Source: Bacteroidota bacterium (lineage in GTDB: Bacteria; Bacteroidota; Bacteroidia; Chitinophagales; Chitinophagaceae). Taken from it: a stretch of DNA of 64,000 bases. The notes beneath the pieces are model-generated. The model was given only the letters and a program-made list of their open reading frames with translations, was not told the DNA's origin and ran no database searches. A program made the position numbers and the translations under genes. Below are positions 53,671 to 61,869 of this stretch, one piece after another. The DNA is taken from the NCBI GenBank assembly GCA_018267955.1, contig JAFDXL010000009.1:1142717-1206716 (forward strand). The letters run 5' to 3'. Within the stretch, counting starts at the first letter, position 1; every line of letters begins with the position of its first letter.

Positions 53671-53697
53671 AAGAGCCCCGCGTGGGCTCTTTTTCAT
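53671..53697 (+). terminator. Terminator after the S41 protease gene
   Basis: AAGAGCCC pairs with GGGCTCTT around CGCGT, followed by TTTTCATACC. Confidence 0.8.
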
Positions 53698-53747
53698 ACC
53701 TATTCGTTCTATTATATTAACTTTGGCAGCTAATAAAGATCAATAAT

Positions 53748-54383
53748 TTGCTACGTCGCGCAGGCTCCGGCATCCATATCTTCCTGGTACTTCTGTTTTC
53801 CTTGACTGCTTTGTTTGCTGATGCGCAGACCATTGATTCTGCTTCAATCCCTGTACAGGATGCAGTAGTAGCAGATACTACTGTAAGTAGCGCCTCATTA
53901 GCACCACCAATAAAAGACACAGTACGGAAGAAAAAAGCTGCTTTTCAGCCCAAACCCAAAAAGGCAGGCATGTATTCGGCTATCCTGCCGGGCCTTGGCC
54001 AAGCATACAACAGGCAATATTGGAAACTGCCTATCATATATGCGGGTGCGGCAGCTGCAGGGTATTTCTTCAGCTACAACCTGGATAAATATCATCACTA
54101 TCGTAAAGAATACCTAGACCGCCTGGCCGACCCAAACGCTCCCATAGCTCCCGGAGAACCATATACCGGCTACCAGGAATTAAAAACGCTGCAGGATCAG
54201 TATCGTAAATTCCTGGACATGACTGCTTTATTTTCTGCGTTAGGCTATACGCTTCAGGTTATAGATGCAGTTGCTGCTGCCCACCTTAAAAACTTTGATA
54301 TATCCCGCGATATATCGATGAACTTAACACCTGTTGCTACCCCTTATTATGTAGGCGTGGGTGTAATTGTTACCTTTAAATAG
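53748..54383 (+). CDS. DUF5683 domain membrane protein
   Basis: A 211-residue exported or membrane protein of the DUF5683 family, widespread in Bacteroidota. After a signal-like segment (FLVLLFSLTALFADAQ) comes a Pro/Lys-rich linker (KKKAAFQPKPKKAGMYS) and the hallmark block AILPGLGQAYNRQYWKLPIIYAG, then two more hydrophobic stretches. The frame starts with TTG 53748; no ATG fits upstream. Its function is unknown; the glycine-rich PGLGQ loop recurs in several Bacteroidota membrane families. A TAACTTTG box lies 22 bases before the start (53718-53725). Confidence 0.8.
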   Translation: MLRRAGSGIHIFLVLLFSLTALFADAQTIDSASIPVQDAVVADTTVSSASLAPPIKDTVRKKKAAFQPKPKKAGMYSAILPGLGQAYNRQYWKLPIIYAGAAAAGYFFSYNLDKYHHYRKEYLDRLADPNAPIAPGEPYTGYQELKTLQDQYRKFLDMTALFSALGYTLQVIDAVAAAHLKNFDISRDISMNLTPVATPYYVGVGVIVTFK

Positions 54384-54436
54384 CGTCTTAGACAATCTCC
54401 GCAATTCTGCAACTTTTATTTCATCAAAGGCTGGTG

Positions 54437-54444
54437 TAACTTTG
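54437..54444 (+). promoter_or_regulatory. -7 box (TAACTTTG) 4 nt before pcm
   Basis: Exact TAnnTTTG match ending 4 nt before the pcm ATG; leaderless mRNA predicted. Confidence 0.5.
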
Positions 54445-54448
54445 TAAC

Positions 54449-55114
54449 ATGCTGCACAGCAAGCCCAGAGAAGACAATTACCTGCATAAAGGATTACGCA
54501 AACAACTCGTACAAACATTAAGAGAGAAGGGAATAAAAGATGAACGTGTATTAAGTGCTATAGAAGCTATTCCACGACATTTTTTCCTGGATCCCGCATT
54601 TGAACGGATTGCTTATGAAGACCGGGCATTCCCTATCACAGCCAATCAAACCATTTCTCAACCTTATACAGTCGCTTACCAAACGCAGCTACTGGAAATT
54701 AAAAAATTTGATAAGGTTTTGGAAATAGGTACCGGTAGTGCATACCAGGCTTGTGTGCTTGCAGAAATGGGCGCTACAGTATATTCAATAGAAAGACAAA
54801 GAGCTTTATATGATTTTGTAGGGCAATTCTTCTTCATTAAGAATTACCCAAACATCAAACGCTTTTACGGAGATGGATATCTTGGGCTGCCTACTTATGC
54901 CCCGTTTGATAAAGTAATAGTTACTGCTGCAGCACCTTATGTGCCACCAAAGCTAATAGAGCAATTGAAACCCGGCGGTATAGCAGTGATACCCGTGGGC
55001 GATGATAACGGCCAAAAGATGCTGCGCATTACCAAAGATGCAGCAGGAAATATAAAGGAAGAGGAGCTGGGCGATTTTATGTTTGTACCTATGCTACAGG
55101 GAAAGAACAAATAA
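54449..55114 (+). CDS. pcm: Protein-L-isoaspartate O-methyltransferase
   Basis: A 221-residue SAM-dependent methyltransferase that repairs isoaspartate by methylating it. The SAM-binding motif I is VLEIGTGSAYQACVLAEMG, preceded by the family signature ITANQTISQPYTVAYQTQ, with post-I VYSIERQRALY and motif II PFDKVIVTAAAPYVP. The N-terminal KGLRKQLVQTLREKGI is typical of bacterial PCMT. Its 3' end meets the stop of convergent queG with no gap. Confidence 0.93.
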   Translation: MLHSKPREDNYLHKGLRKQLVQTLREKGIKDERVLSAIEAIPRHFFLDPAFERIAYEDRAFPITANQTISQPYTVAYQTQLLEIKKFDKVLEIGTGSAYQACVLAEMGATVYSIERQRALYDFVGQFFFIKNYPNIKRFYGDGYLGLPTYAPFDKVIVTAAAPYVPPKLIEQLKPGGIAVIPVGDDNGQKMLRITKDAAGNIKEEELGDFMFVPMLQGKNK

Positions 55115-56044
55115 CTACTGAATCTTTATTGCTTTCAGGTTTCTTTGTATGCCTGTCCACTTAGTACGCTTCAGCGGTGAATCTTTGAATACTTTCCGGA
55201 ATTGATCCTCACTCATCTGCTCCCATTCTGCAACAGAGAGGTTCAGCACTTCAGGCATTGGTGTAAAATGAGGCTCCTGATTAGGCTTCGAAAATCTATT
55301 CCATGGACATACATCCTGGCATATATCGCAGCCAAACATCCAGTCTTCCATCTTGCCATGGAACTCATCTGGTAGCAATGCATCCTTTAGTTCTATAGTT
55401 AGATAGGAAATACATTTGCTGCCATTTATTATTGCTGGGGATACTATAGCATCTGTAGGGCAGGCATCCATACATTTAGTACAGGTACCGCAGTAATCTG
55501 CAGAAAATGGCGCGTCCGCAGTAAGTTCAAGATCGGTGATCAATGTAGCAATAAAGAAAAAGGAGCCGGAATGTTTGGTAAGCAGGTTACCATTCTTACC
55601 CACCCAACCAAGCCCGCTATGTACAGCCCAGCTACGTTCTAATACCGGTGCACTATCTACAAAGCCCCTACCCTGCACTTCACCAATTGTCTCCTTGATG
55701 TATTGCAAAAGCAGATTCAGCTTCTCACGTATCACATAATGATAATCGGTACCGTAAGCATACTTGGCAATATGCGGCGTACCGGGAGATTGCTTTTGCT
55801 GAGGATAATAGTTTAGTAATAAGGTGATCACCGATTTTGCACCGGGTACGAGCTTCCGGGGGTCTGTCCGCAGGTCGAAATGGTTTTCCATATACTGCAT
55901 CTTACCATGAAAACCATTTTGCAGCCAGCTTTCCAGTCTGCGCGCGTCATCATCCAAACGCGTGGCCTTTGCCATTCCGCAAGCATCAAAGCCCAATCTG
56001 TAAGCTTCCTGTTTTATAAGTTGAGATCGCTGTTCCGGTTGCAA
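55115..56044 (-). CDS. queG: Epoxyqueuosine reductase QueG
   Basis: A 309-residue cobalamin- and iron-sulfur-dependent enzyme that performs the last step of queuosine synthesis in tRNA. Two [4Fe-4S] motifs are visible: [16 protein letters not shown] and [11 protein letters not shown]. Between them [13 protein letters not shown] is a QueG signature. The N-terminal [14 protein letters not shown] region matches the cobalamin-binding half. It is shorter than E. coli QueG (379) because the C-terminal HEAT-like extension is missing, as is common in Bacteroidota. It is the last gene of the ribD-eamA-yigZ-queG unit, with a 1-base gap to yigZ. Confidence 0.93.
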   Translation of the reverse strand: MQPEQRSQLIKQEAYRLGFDACGMAKATRLDDDARRLESWLQNGFHGKMQYMENHFDLRTDPRKLVPGAKSVITLLLNYYPQQKQSPGTPHIAKYAYGTDYHYVIREKLNLLLQYIKETIGEVQGRGFVDSAPVLERSWAVHSGLGWVGKNGNLLTKHSGSFFFIATLITDLELTADAPFSADYCGTCTKCMDACPTDAIVSPAIINGSKCISYLTIELKDALLPDEFHGKMEDWMFGCDICQDVCPWNRFSKPNQEPHFTPMPEVLNLSVAEWEQMSEDQFRKVFKDSPLKRTKWTGIQRNLKAIKIQ

Positions 56045-56045
56045 A

Positions 56046-56657
56046 CTATACCTGCTTTTTCTTTACTGTAACCCCTCTAATTTCCGAAAGCTTTTCGATA
56101 TATGCATCTGCATGAAGCCTCGGAATTCCTGCCTCTATCATACAAAACAATTGCAGTTCCTGCTTATACACAGTAGCCTCTGATTGCCTTAACAGGTACA
56201 TTACTTCTCCCATTACAGGGTAATCAAACTGTATCTCTACCCTCTGCTCTATCCATTTTTCAGTTACAACGGCTTGTTTTAATGCGTCGGCAGTTGCAGT
56301 TTTATAGGCGTTGATAAGGCCGGGCACTCCTAATAAAGTTCCCCCAAAATATCTTACCACAACGACCAATACATTTTTCAATTCCGCGCTGTCTATTTGC
56401 CCCAATATTGGCTTACCGGCACTACCCGATGGTTCACCATCATCATTAGCACGAAAACTGACGCCATCTGTACCAATCCGGTAGGCATAGCAGTGATGCA
56501 CTGCTTTAGGGTGTTCTTTCTTTAGCAATTGCAATTTACCCTTCACCTCATCAGTTGTGCTGATAGGATAGGCATAGGCGATAAACTTACTCCCCCTGTC
56601 CTTGAACTCTGCAGTGGTTATGCCTGTAATGGCTTTGTACTTATAGACCTCCGCCAT
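56046..56657 (-). CDS. yigZ: YigZ/IMPACT family protein
   Basis: A 203-residue protein of the UPF0029/IMPACT family. The N-terminal domain signature is [17 protein letters not shown], then [24 protein letters not shown] and [18 protein letters not shown]. The C-terminal half is a ferredoxin-like EF-G domain IV-type fold. Bacterial members have no settled function; the eukaryotic relative IMPACT binds Gcn1. The start is the ATG that shares one base with the EamA stop (TAATG), so the frame's 36-codon upstream extension inside that gene is rejected. Translational coupling is likely. Confidence 0.88.
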   Translation of the reverse strand: MAEVYKYKAITGITTAEFKDRGSKFIAYAYPISTTDEVKGKLQLLKKEHPKAVHHCYAYRIGTDGVSFRANDDGEPSGSAGKPILGQIDSAELKNVLVVVVRYFGGTLLGVPGLINAYKTATADALKQAVVTEKWIEQRVEIQFDYPVMGEVMYLLRQSEATVYKQELQLFCMIEAGIPRLHADAYIEKLSEIRGVTVKKKQV

Positions 56658-57520
56658 TAATTCAATGATATTAATATTATTGCAATTACCGATAAAGCCA
56701 GCCCCGCCATTCGTGTTTTCGTTGATGGTTCTTTGAATAAAAGGATCGCTGCAAAAGCGCAGCATAATACAATACCAATATTATTTACCGGTATAGACGC
56801 AGAGCTTTTCATGAAATCGCTATTTAACAGGCGGATGTAATAGTAGATAGAAAAATAGTTGGGCACCCCTAATATCATTCCTGCCACAACATTCTTTATA
56901 GCAGGTTTACTTTTCTTTTGCAGTACCAATATTGTAACAACGGTAATACCAATTAATGCAGCCACGGCAAATACATGTACCGGGAAAACAGCTTGTACAG
57001 ATTTGCTTTGCAGATAAGTATGTTCTGTATACTTCATAAAAGTATCCAGGGCCCCGCACGAAATGAATAACAGTGCAGGGATAAGCAGATTGCCCACCTT
57101 GCCTGATTCGCCCTCTACTCTTGCGCTTAGATATACCGCAGGAAACGCAATCAACAAACCTGCAATATTTAAAGCCGTTAAATGTTCATTATATAATAGT
57201 ACAGAAAACACAACCGGTATTACTATAGAAAGCTTATTTGCAATAGTAGATATTGTCATGCCGTATTTGCGCGTACAATAAGCGATAAAATTGAATATGC
57301 TTATGAACAATAAACCGAGGAACAGAGCCCAGCCAAACCAGGGTTGCTGCGTACTTGCTTTACTAATGGGAAAATATCCGAGAAAGATACTACCGGTGAC
57401 CACACAGGTAATGTAGTTAACTACAATAGCCTGCAATGCATCTATACCAAACCTGGGGAACAGCTTGAAGAGAATAAACAAAAAAGTATTCAGCAGTATC
57501 GTTAGCAGCAGGTATATCAT
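56657..57520 (-). CDS. EamA family transporter (drug/metabolite superfamily)
   Basis: A 287-residue, ten-span inner membrane transporter with the two-repeat EamA layout. The first repeat (about 5-140) contains IAYCTRKYGMTISTIANKLSIVIPV, a typical EamA substrate-helix start; the second (about 150-285) ends in SIPVNNIGIVLCCAFAAILLFKEP. It lies 5 bases after ribD and is translationally coupled to yigZ. Known EamA proteins export or import small metabolites; the RibN branch moves riboflavin, and the ribD neighbour makes that a testable idea. Specificity cannot be read from sequence. Confidence 0.85.
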   Translation of the reverse strand: MIYLLLTILLNTFLFILFKLFPRFGIDALQAIVVNYITCVVTGSIFLGYFPISKASTQQPWFGWALFLGLLFISIFNFIAYCTRKYGMTISTIANKLSIVIPVVFSVLLYNEHLTALNIAGLLIAFPAVYLSARVEGESGKVGNLLIPALLFISCGALDTFMKYTEHTYLQSKSVQAVFPVHVFAVAALIGITVVTILVLQKKSKPAIKNVVAGMILGVPNYFSIYYYIRLLNSDFMKSSASIPVNNIGIVLCCAFAAILLFKEPSTKTRMAGLALSVIAIILISLN

Positions 57521-57525
57521 ACACT

Positions 57526-58596
57526 CTACAATTCCATCCCCTCCACATAAGGATATGTGCTTTCGTTATTTACATACAAGCTTAGCATATCTGTGTCCAG
57601 TTGCATGTCACAAGCCTTATTACCCCTTATCAATAAAGGCGCTGCGATGCCATGTGGCAATGTTGTGCCTGCGGTAATTACCCTCGCTTCATCCCAAAGA
57701 CCTTTTTCTATAAATGAATTCAATAATGTAGCGCCGCCTTCAATGATCACAGATTGGATATTAGCTTTATACAATTCGGTAAGAATGGCAGCAGGCAGAT
57801 TATCAAAATTCACTTTTACGTAACGCACATTAGCTACCTCATCATATTTTACATCATTGAACACCCAGGTTTTCGCATCGTTATTAAATACCTTTAGCGA
57901 GCCCGGCAGCACCAGCGACCTATCTATAACAAGCCTCAAGGGTTGCTTACCACTCCAAAGCCTGGCTGTTAACTGCGGGTCATCTGCTAGGGCAGTGTTG
58001 GTACCCACCATTATTGCAGCCTCTTCCGTACGCCATTTATGTACCAGCCTTGCGCTAAGCTCGTTACTCAATTGATACCGTTTATTACCATACGGGGCAA
58101 AATAGCCGTTTGTTGTTTGGGCCCATTTCAATATTACATAAGGTCTTTGCTGCTTATGAAAACAAAAGAATCGCCTGTTCAGCCATAGCCCTTTTTCTTT
58201 CAGCAGCCCGGTGATTGTTTCTATCCCGGCCGCCTGCAATATCTGCAGTCCCCTGCCGTCTACTTTTTCAAAAGGATCATCGTTACATATCACTACTTTC
58301 TTCACCCGCTCCTCTACGAGCCTCACTGCGCATGGTGGCGTTTTACCATAGTGGGCACAGGGCTCCAGGCTCACGTACATGGTACTTTCCGGTACTAAGT
58401 GCTTGTTGCCCTCCGAAACGCTTTCCAGGCAATTTACTTCGGCGTGTGCTTCCCCATATACCCGATGCCAGCCTTCACCAATGACGCGCCCGTTGTACAC
58501 CAATACCGCACCTACCATCGGGTTGGGTGACACACTGCCTTTACCCAGTTGAGCAAGGTCAAGGCATCGTTGCATATAAGCAGCATCAGGAAGCAT
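57526..58596 (-). CDS. ribD: Bifunctional riboflavin deaminase/reductase RibD
   Basis: A 356-residue bifunctional enzyme: deaminase then reductase in the riboflavin pathway. The N-terminal zinc deaminase has HAEVN (His51, Glu53) and PCAHYGKTPPC (Cys80, Cys89), with VSPNPMVGAVLV before it. The reductase domain (about 150-356) has RPYVILKWAQTTNGY and the NADPH-binding VIIEGGATLLNSFIEKGLWDE. Length is normal. The frame extends 13 codons upstream; the ATG at 58596 lies 4 nt after a TACATTTG box. It heads the operon ribD-eamA-yigZ-queG. Confidence 0.94.
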   Translation of the reverse strand: MLPDAAYMQRCLDLAQLGKGSVSPNPMVGAVLVYNGRVIGEGWHRVYGEAHAEVNCLESVSEGNKHLVPESTMYVSLEPCAHYGKTPPCAVRLVEERVKKVVICNDDPFEKVDGRGLQILQAAGIETITGLLKEKGLWLNRRFFCFHKQQRPYVILKWAQTTNGYFAPYGNKRYQLSNELSARLVHKWRTEEAAIMVGTNTALADDPQLTARLWSGKQPLRLVIDRSLVLPGSLKVFNNDAKTWVFNDVKYDEVANVRYVKVNFDNLPAAILTELYKANIQSVIIEGGATLLNSFIEKGLWDEARVITAGTTLPHGIAAPLLIRGNKACDMQLDTDMLSLYVNNESTYPYVEGMEL

Positions 58597-58600
58597 GGCG

Positions 58601-58608
58601 CAAATGTA
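58601..58608 (-). promoter_or_regulatory. -7 box (TACATTTG) 4 nt before ribD
   Basis: Exact TAnnTTTG match on the minus strand ending 4 nt before the ribD ATG. It lies back to back with the prmC box 50 bases away. Confidence 0.5.
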
Positions 58609-58658
58609 AAACAAAGCCTTAAGGCCACCTAACACCAGCCCGCCGGCTGTTTTTAGAG

Positions 58659-58666
58659 TATCTTTG
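58659..58666 (+). promoter_or_regulatory. -7 box (TATCTTTG) 4 nt before prmC
   Basis: Exact TAnnTTTG match ending 4 nt before the prmC ATG at 58671; leaderless mRNA predicted. Confidence 0.5.
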
Positions 58667-58670
58667 CGGG

Positions 58671-59537
58671 ATGCTTACTTACAGCCAGGCGTACTACGAC
58701 CTGAAAAATGCCATCCTCCCACTTTACGACGAAGGTGAATCTTCTGCTATTGCACACGAAATACTTAATTTCCTTACAGGCCTGGGCCGGCTGCAACGTC
58801 TGAGTGAAAAGGATACCCCGTTTACCCAGGAGCAGCAATTGAGATATAACAGCATTAAGAAAAAACTGCTAAACGCTACCCCGCCGCAATACATCATTGG
58901 TAAAACATGGTTCCTCGGCAGAGAATTTAATGTTAATGAACAAGTGTTAATACCAAGGCCTGAAACGGAAGAACTGGTTCAATGGATCATTGATGATGCT
59001 AAACAAAGTAATCTTAATACACCTGCGATATTAGATATTGGTACCGGCAGCGGTTGTATACCCATATCGCTGAAACTGGCTATTCCGGGTGCCAATGTCA
59101 CAGCCTGCGATATTAGCGCGGGGGCGCTCTTAGTAGCGCGCAGCAATGCCGATTTGCACCAGGTGCAGATCAATATTCAACCTCTCGACTTTCTTGATGA
59201 GACCGCGCGGGAGCAATTGGGTAATTTCGATATTATTGCCTCCAATCCACCTTACATACCTTTTACGCAAAAGGACACCCTGCACCGCAATGTAGTAGAT
59301 CATGAACCACACGTAGCCTTGTTTGTGCCTGGCGAAGAACCATTATTATTTTATGTGGCTATTGCAGATTTTGGCATCCGGCATTTAAATAAAAATGGCT
59401 GCATCTATTGTGAACTGGATGCAGATCATGCCACAGAAGCAAGGCAACTTTTCGAGTCGAAAGGATATGTTGATGTAGAAATACGAAAGGATCTTTCGGG
59501 TAAAACAAGGATGATAAAAGCTGTGCTAAAAAAATAG
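58671..59537 (+). CDS. prmC: Peptide chain release factor N(5)-glutamine methyltransferase
   Basis: A 288-residue SAM-dependent methyltransferase that methylates the GGQ glutamine of RF1 and RF2. The catalytic NPPY is at 192-195 in IIASNPPYIP, motif I is LDIGTGSGCIPISL (about 121-134), and YIIGKTWFLGREFNVNEQVLIPRPETEE-type residues (split here as QYIIGKTWFLGREF and LIPRPETEEL) form the substrate-binding region. Length is normal. It is divergent from ribD with only 74 bases between the start codons. Confidence 0.94.
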   Translation: MLTYSQAYYDLKNAILPLYDEGESSAIAHEILNFLTGLGRLQRLSEKDTPFTQEQQLRYNSIKKKLLNATPPQYIIGKTWFLGREFNVNEQVLIPRPETEELVQWIIDDAKQSNLNTPAILDIGTGSGCIPISLKLAIPGANVTACDISAGALLVARSNADLHQVQINIQPLDFLDETAREQLGNFDIIASNPPYIPFTQKDTLHRNVVDHEPHVALFVPGEEPLLFYVAIADFGIRHLNKNGCIYCELDADHATEARQLFESKGYVDVEIRKDLSGKTRMIKAVLKK

Positions 59538-59560
59538 TCCCGCCTTTAAAAGCGGGACCA
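59536..59560. terminator. Terminator after prmC
   Basis: GTCCCGC pairs with GCGGGAC around CTTTTAAA-type loop sequence, just after the prmC stop. T-run is weak. Confidence 0.6.
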
Positions 59561-59586
59561 GGTTCACACTACAACTAATATTTTAC

Positions 59587-61071
59587 TTAAGCTTTCTTTG
59601 TCTTGCGGGCAGCTTTTTCTTCGCTGTTGTCTTCCGTATTTTCTATTTCCAGCATTTTTTCCAGCTGGCGAACTTGCTTTTTCAGATCGTAGATGGTTTT
59701 ATAGATCTCGTCCATTTCGCTACGGGTAGCTACCGGCAAACCAACCATGTATTTTTCCATCTGTCCTTCTACATCTTTGCGCAGACGCAGTTGCATAGCA
59801 CTTACTTCTGCCATCAGTTTGCTGTATTCTTCAGTTTCGAAAAGAGAAACATACACTTTATCGCTGATGTTCAGCCATTCCTGGTACAGAGCAACCATGT
59901 TATTGATCTCACCACCATTCTGCAATTTGGCAGCAACGTTCTCAGCCAGGCTATCCATTACTTTCGTTCCCTGGTTGTAGATCATATATTGCAGCTCTGC
60001 ATTTTTGATGTTGTACACCATAATGCGGTTAGAGATATCATTCCACTCCGTCATAGTTTTAGTAAACTGGTTTGGAGTCATCATCTTTGTAAGTGGCGCG
60101 GCAGCATTGCTCATCATGTTATACCATGCATTGTAACCGTTCATCATATTGGCAAACATGTCGTTTGCTGAAGGCATCATGCTGGTCATTGCAGAGCGCA
60201 TTTGCTGATAGTTGTTCATACCTGCCTGGCTAGCCTGGCCAAAGCCTTTCTGCATCATGTCTGTCATTTGCTGCATATACTGGCGGCTGTTATCCGGCAT
60301 AAAGCCAAAATACTTATCCATCAGTTCTTTGTACAAAGCGGGGTTCATATATTGTTTGTACAGATCATTATTGAAGGTCTTTTCCTGGATAGATTTCCAG
60401 AAAGGAGCCCAGAATTCAGCAAAACGGGTAAATCCTTCAGAAACATTGATCATGTTGCGATATGCTTCCTGGGTAGTACCATTCTGCATGTTCTTTTGCA
60501 TTTCTGCGAAACCATTCTTCAGCATATCATAATACTGGTTGAAAATACCGGTATAGTTTTCAGAAGCTTTCTTCCAGCTATCCATGTTCATTGGGTTCAT
60601 ATTCTGGAAGTTGTTTGCCCAGTTCATCCAGTTGTTGAACTGTTGCATATTGTTTGTCCAGTTATTCCAGTTTGTAGAAGCATTATTCCACATAGAAGTC
60701 CATTGCTCCATGGGATTGGAACTTGTAGGTTGTTGTGGAATATTTGTTTTCATGAAATTCATGTTCATTTCCCACATCTGTTTTGCCCAATCCATTTGTG
60801 TATTGAACCAATTCTGATAGAATTCGTTCATCTTATTTGCATTGTCCTGGGCATTAGTACCCATGTTGGTAGCTTTTTCAGAAGCGTTAGAGAAGAAACC
60901 TTTTTGGTTATCCAGCCAGTTCTTATACCATTCGCTGCCTTTAGCCAATGTATCATTTACGAGTGCATTACCATTGCTCAGTTTTTTGGTATTTTCTACC
61001 ATACTGTCAACAGCCTGCTTTTGCGCATCTACTACACTTTCTACAAAGTTTTTACTGTCTTGGTTAGCCAT
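59587..61071 (-). CDS. PhaE-like polyhydroxyalkanoate synthase subunit (atypical)
   Basis: A 494-residue protein whose C-terminal third (about 395-470) matches PhaE, the second subunit of class III PHA synthases: WLNISDKVYVSLFETEEY, then LPVATRSEMDEIYKTIYDL followed by KKQVRQLEKML. The N-terminal 200 residues are helical and unusually rich in Asn, Met and Trp (for example WTSMWNNASTNWNNW at 124-138 and NNWMNWANNFQNMNP at 146-160), and the whole is about 130 residues longer than usual PhaE. The tail is basic (ARKTKKA). ATG 61071 was chosen; the frame continues upstream without a plausible protein. No phaC synthase gene is in the window. A MaoC/PhaJ-like gene diverges upstream. It may be a PHA synthase subunit or a granule-associated phasin. 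Confidence 0.72.
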   Translation of the reverse strand: MANQDSKNFVESVVDAQKQAVDSMVENTKKLSNGNALVNDTLAKGSEWYKNWLDNQKGFFSNASEKATNMGTNAQDNANKMNEFYQNWFNTQMDWAKQMWEMNMNFMKTNIPQQPTSSNPMEQWTSMWNNASTNWNNWTNNMQQFNNWMNWANNFQNMNPMNMDSWKKASENYTGIFNQYYDMLKNGFAEMQKNMQNGTTQEAYRNMINVSEGFTRFAEFWAPFWKSIQEKTFNNDLYKQYMNPALYKELMDKYFGFMPDNSRQYMQQMTDMMQKGFGQASQAGMNNYQQMRSAMTSMMPSANDMFANMMNGYNAWYNMMSNAAAPLTKMMTPNQFTKTMTEWNDISNRIMVYNIKNAELQYMIYNQGTKVMDSLAENVAAKLQNGGEINNMVALYQEWLNISDKVYVSLFETEEYSKLMAEVSAMQLRLRKDVEGQMEKYMVGLPVATRSEMDEIYKTIYDLKKQVRQLEKMLEIENTEDNSEEKAARKTKKA

Positions 61072-61201
61072 AATATTGGATTTTATTTTTTTTAAATTAA
61101 CCTGGTTTATCAGGGTCAAAAGAAGCACTTTTATATTAGCAATAAGTTTCCGGGCTGTTAAATCATCCGCACCTGCTTTCAATAAGTTCCTTTTGGCGGC
61201 G

Positions 61202-61209
61202 CAAAGGTA
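61202..61209 (-). promoter_or_regulatory. -7 box (TACCTTTG) of the PhaE-like gene
   Basis: Exact TAnnTTTG match on the minus strand with TTTG 22 bases upstream, inside the accepted 17-23 range. The leader would be about 130 nt. Confidence 0.55.
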
Positions 61210-61256
61210 GGCGTTTCTTATTAAAAATAATCAAATCTTCAGGAAATAAATTAAAA

Positions 61257-61311
61257 AAAATGCGGATACCTTCTCATAGCTGCCACAGTAAAGGTTATCC
61301 GCATATCATTT
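61257..61311. terminator. Terminator-like hairpin in a divergent promoter region
   Basis: ATGCGGATACC pairs with GGTTATCCGCAT (one bulge) around a 22-base loop, with an A-run before and TTTTTTT after. Neither flanking gene should need a terminator here. Confidence 0.6.
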
Positions 61312-61389
61312 TTTTATAAAATAATTGTAACACCGGTAGCAGAACCAGATTTTTACTGCTATCTTAAGGTGGTATTAAACTTATACCAG

Positions 61390-61800
61390 ATGCTAAAAGT
61401 AGGAGACGAATTCCGCCACAAATTCAGCTATACGCAAGACGATGTAGATACATTTGCCCGCGTTAGCGGAGACACCAACCCCCTGCATATAGACCCGGCA
61501 GCAGGTAAGGCCAGCATGTTTGGCCGTAATATCATTCATGGATTTTTGGGCGCCAGTGTATTTACCAAAATATTCGGTGCACTCTGGTATGCCGATGGCC
61601 ATGTTTATATGAGCCAGACTATGAAGTGGATGAAACCTATGTTTGTAGATACGGAATATGAAGCTGTGATCACTGTAAAAGAAATATATCCTGAAAAGAA
61701 CCGTATTCTTTACGACTGTGCCGTATACGAAGTGAGCACAGGCGATAAGACTATTGCAGGAGAAGCGTTGCTGCTGAATAAAAAACAATACGTGTGGTAA
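61390..61800 (+). CDS. MaoC-like dehydratase ((R)-specific enoyl-CoA hydratase, PhaJ-like)
   Basis: A 136-residue hotdog-fold hydratase. The hydratase-2 motif is FARVSGDTNPLHIDPAAGKASMFG with catalytic Asp and His in DTNPLHID, followed by IIHGFLGASVFTKIFG. PhaJ-type enzymes convert enoyl-CoA from beta-oxidation to (R)-3-hydroxyacyl-CoA, the PHA monomer. The frame opens 7 codons earlier at a GTG; the ATG at 61390 matches the usual family start. It is divergent from the PhaE-like gene, which supports a PHA role, though MaoC proteins also act in fatty acid or other pathways. Confidence 0.85.
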   Translation: MLKVGDEFRHKFSYTQDDVDTFARVSGDTNPLHIDPAAGKASMFGRNIIHGFLGASVFTKIFGALWYADGHVYMSQTMKWMKPMFVDTEYEAVITVKEIYPEKNRILYDCAVYEVSTGDKTIAGEALLLNKKQYVW

Positions 61801-61810
61801 TACACAGAGC

Positions 61811-61851
61811 TATAAAAGTAAAAACCCCGATAAACGGGGTTTTTACTTTTA
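61811..61851. terminator. Bidirectional terminator between the PhaJ-like gene and fumC
   Basis: AAAAGTAAAAACCCCG pairs with CGGGGTTTTTACTTTT around ATAAA, a 16-base stem with A/T-rich outer ends that can act on both strands. Confidence 0.85.
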
Positions 61852-61869
61852 TATAATAACTGCTCTAAA

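Larger units (their letters stand above)
61072..61389. other. Intergenic region between the PhaE-like and PhaJ-like genes
   Basis: This 318-base gap holds a minus-strand -7 box (61202-61209) with a TTTG 22 bases upstream, which would give the PhaE-like gene a 130-nt leader. It also holds a long hairpin with A- and T-runs outside (61257-61311). I see no other coding signal. Confidence 0.6.

Noticed and set aside
60202-61095. A 297-codon plus-strand frame opposite the PhaE-like gene.
   Set aside because: It is His/Val/Ile/Leu-rich, the complement of Met/Asn/Trp codons, and the minus-strand protein matches a known family.
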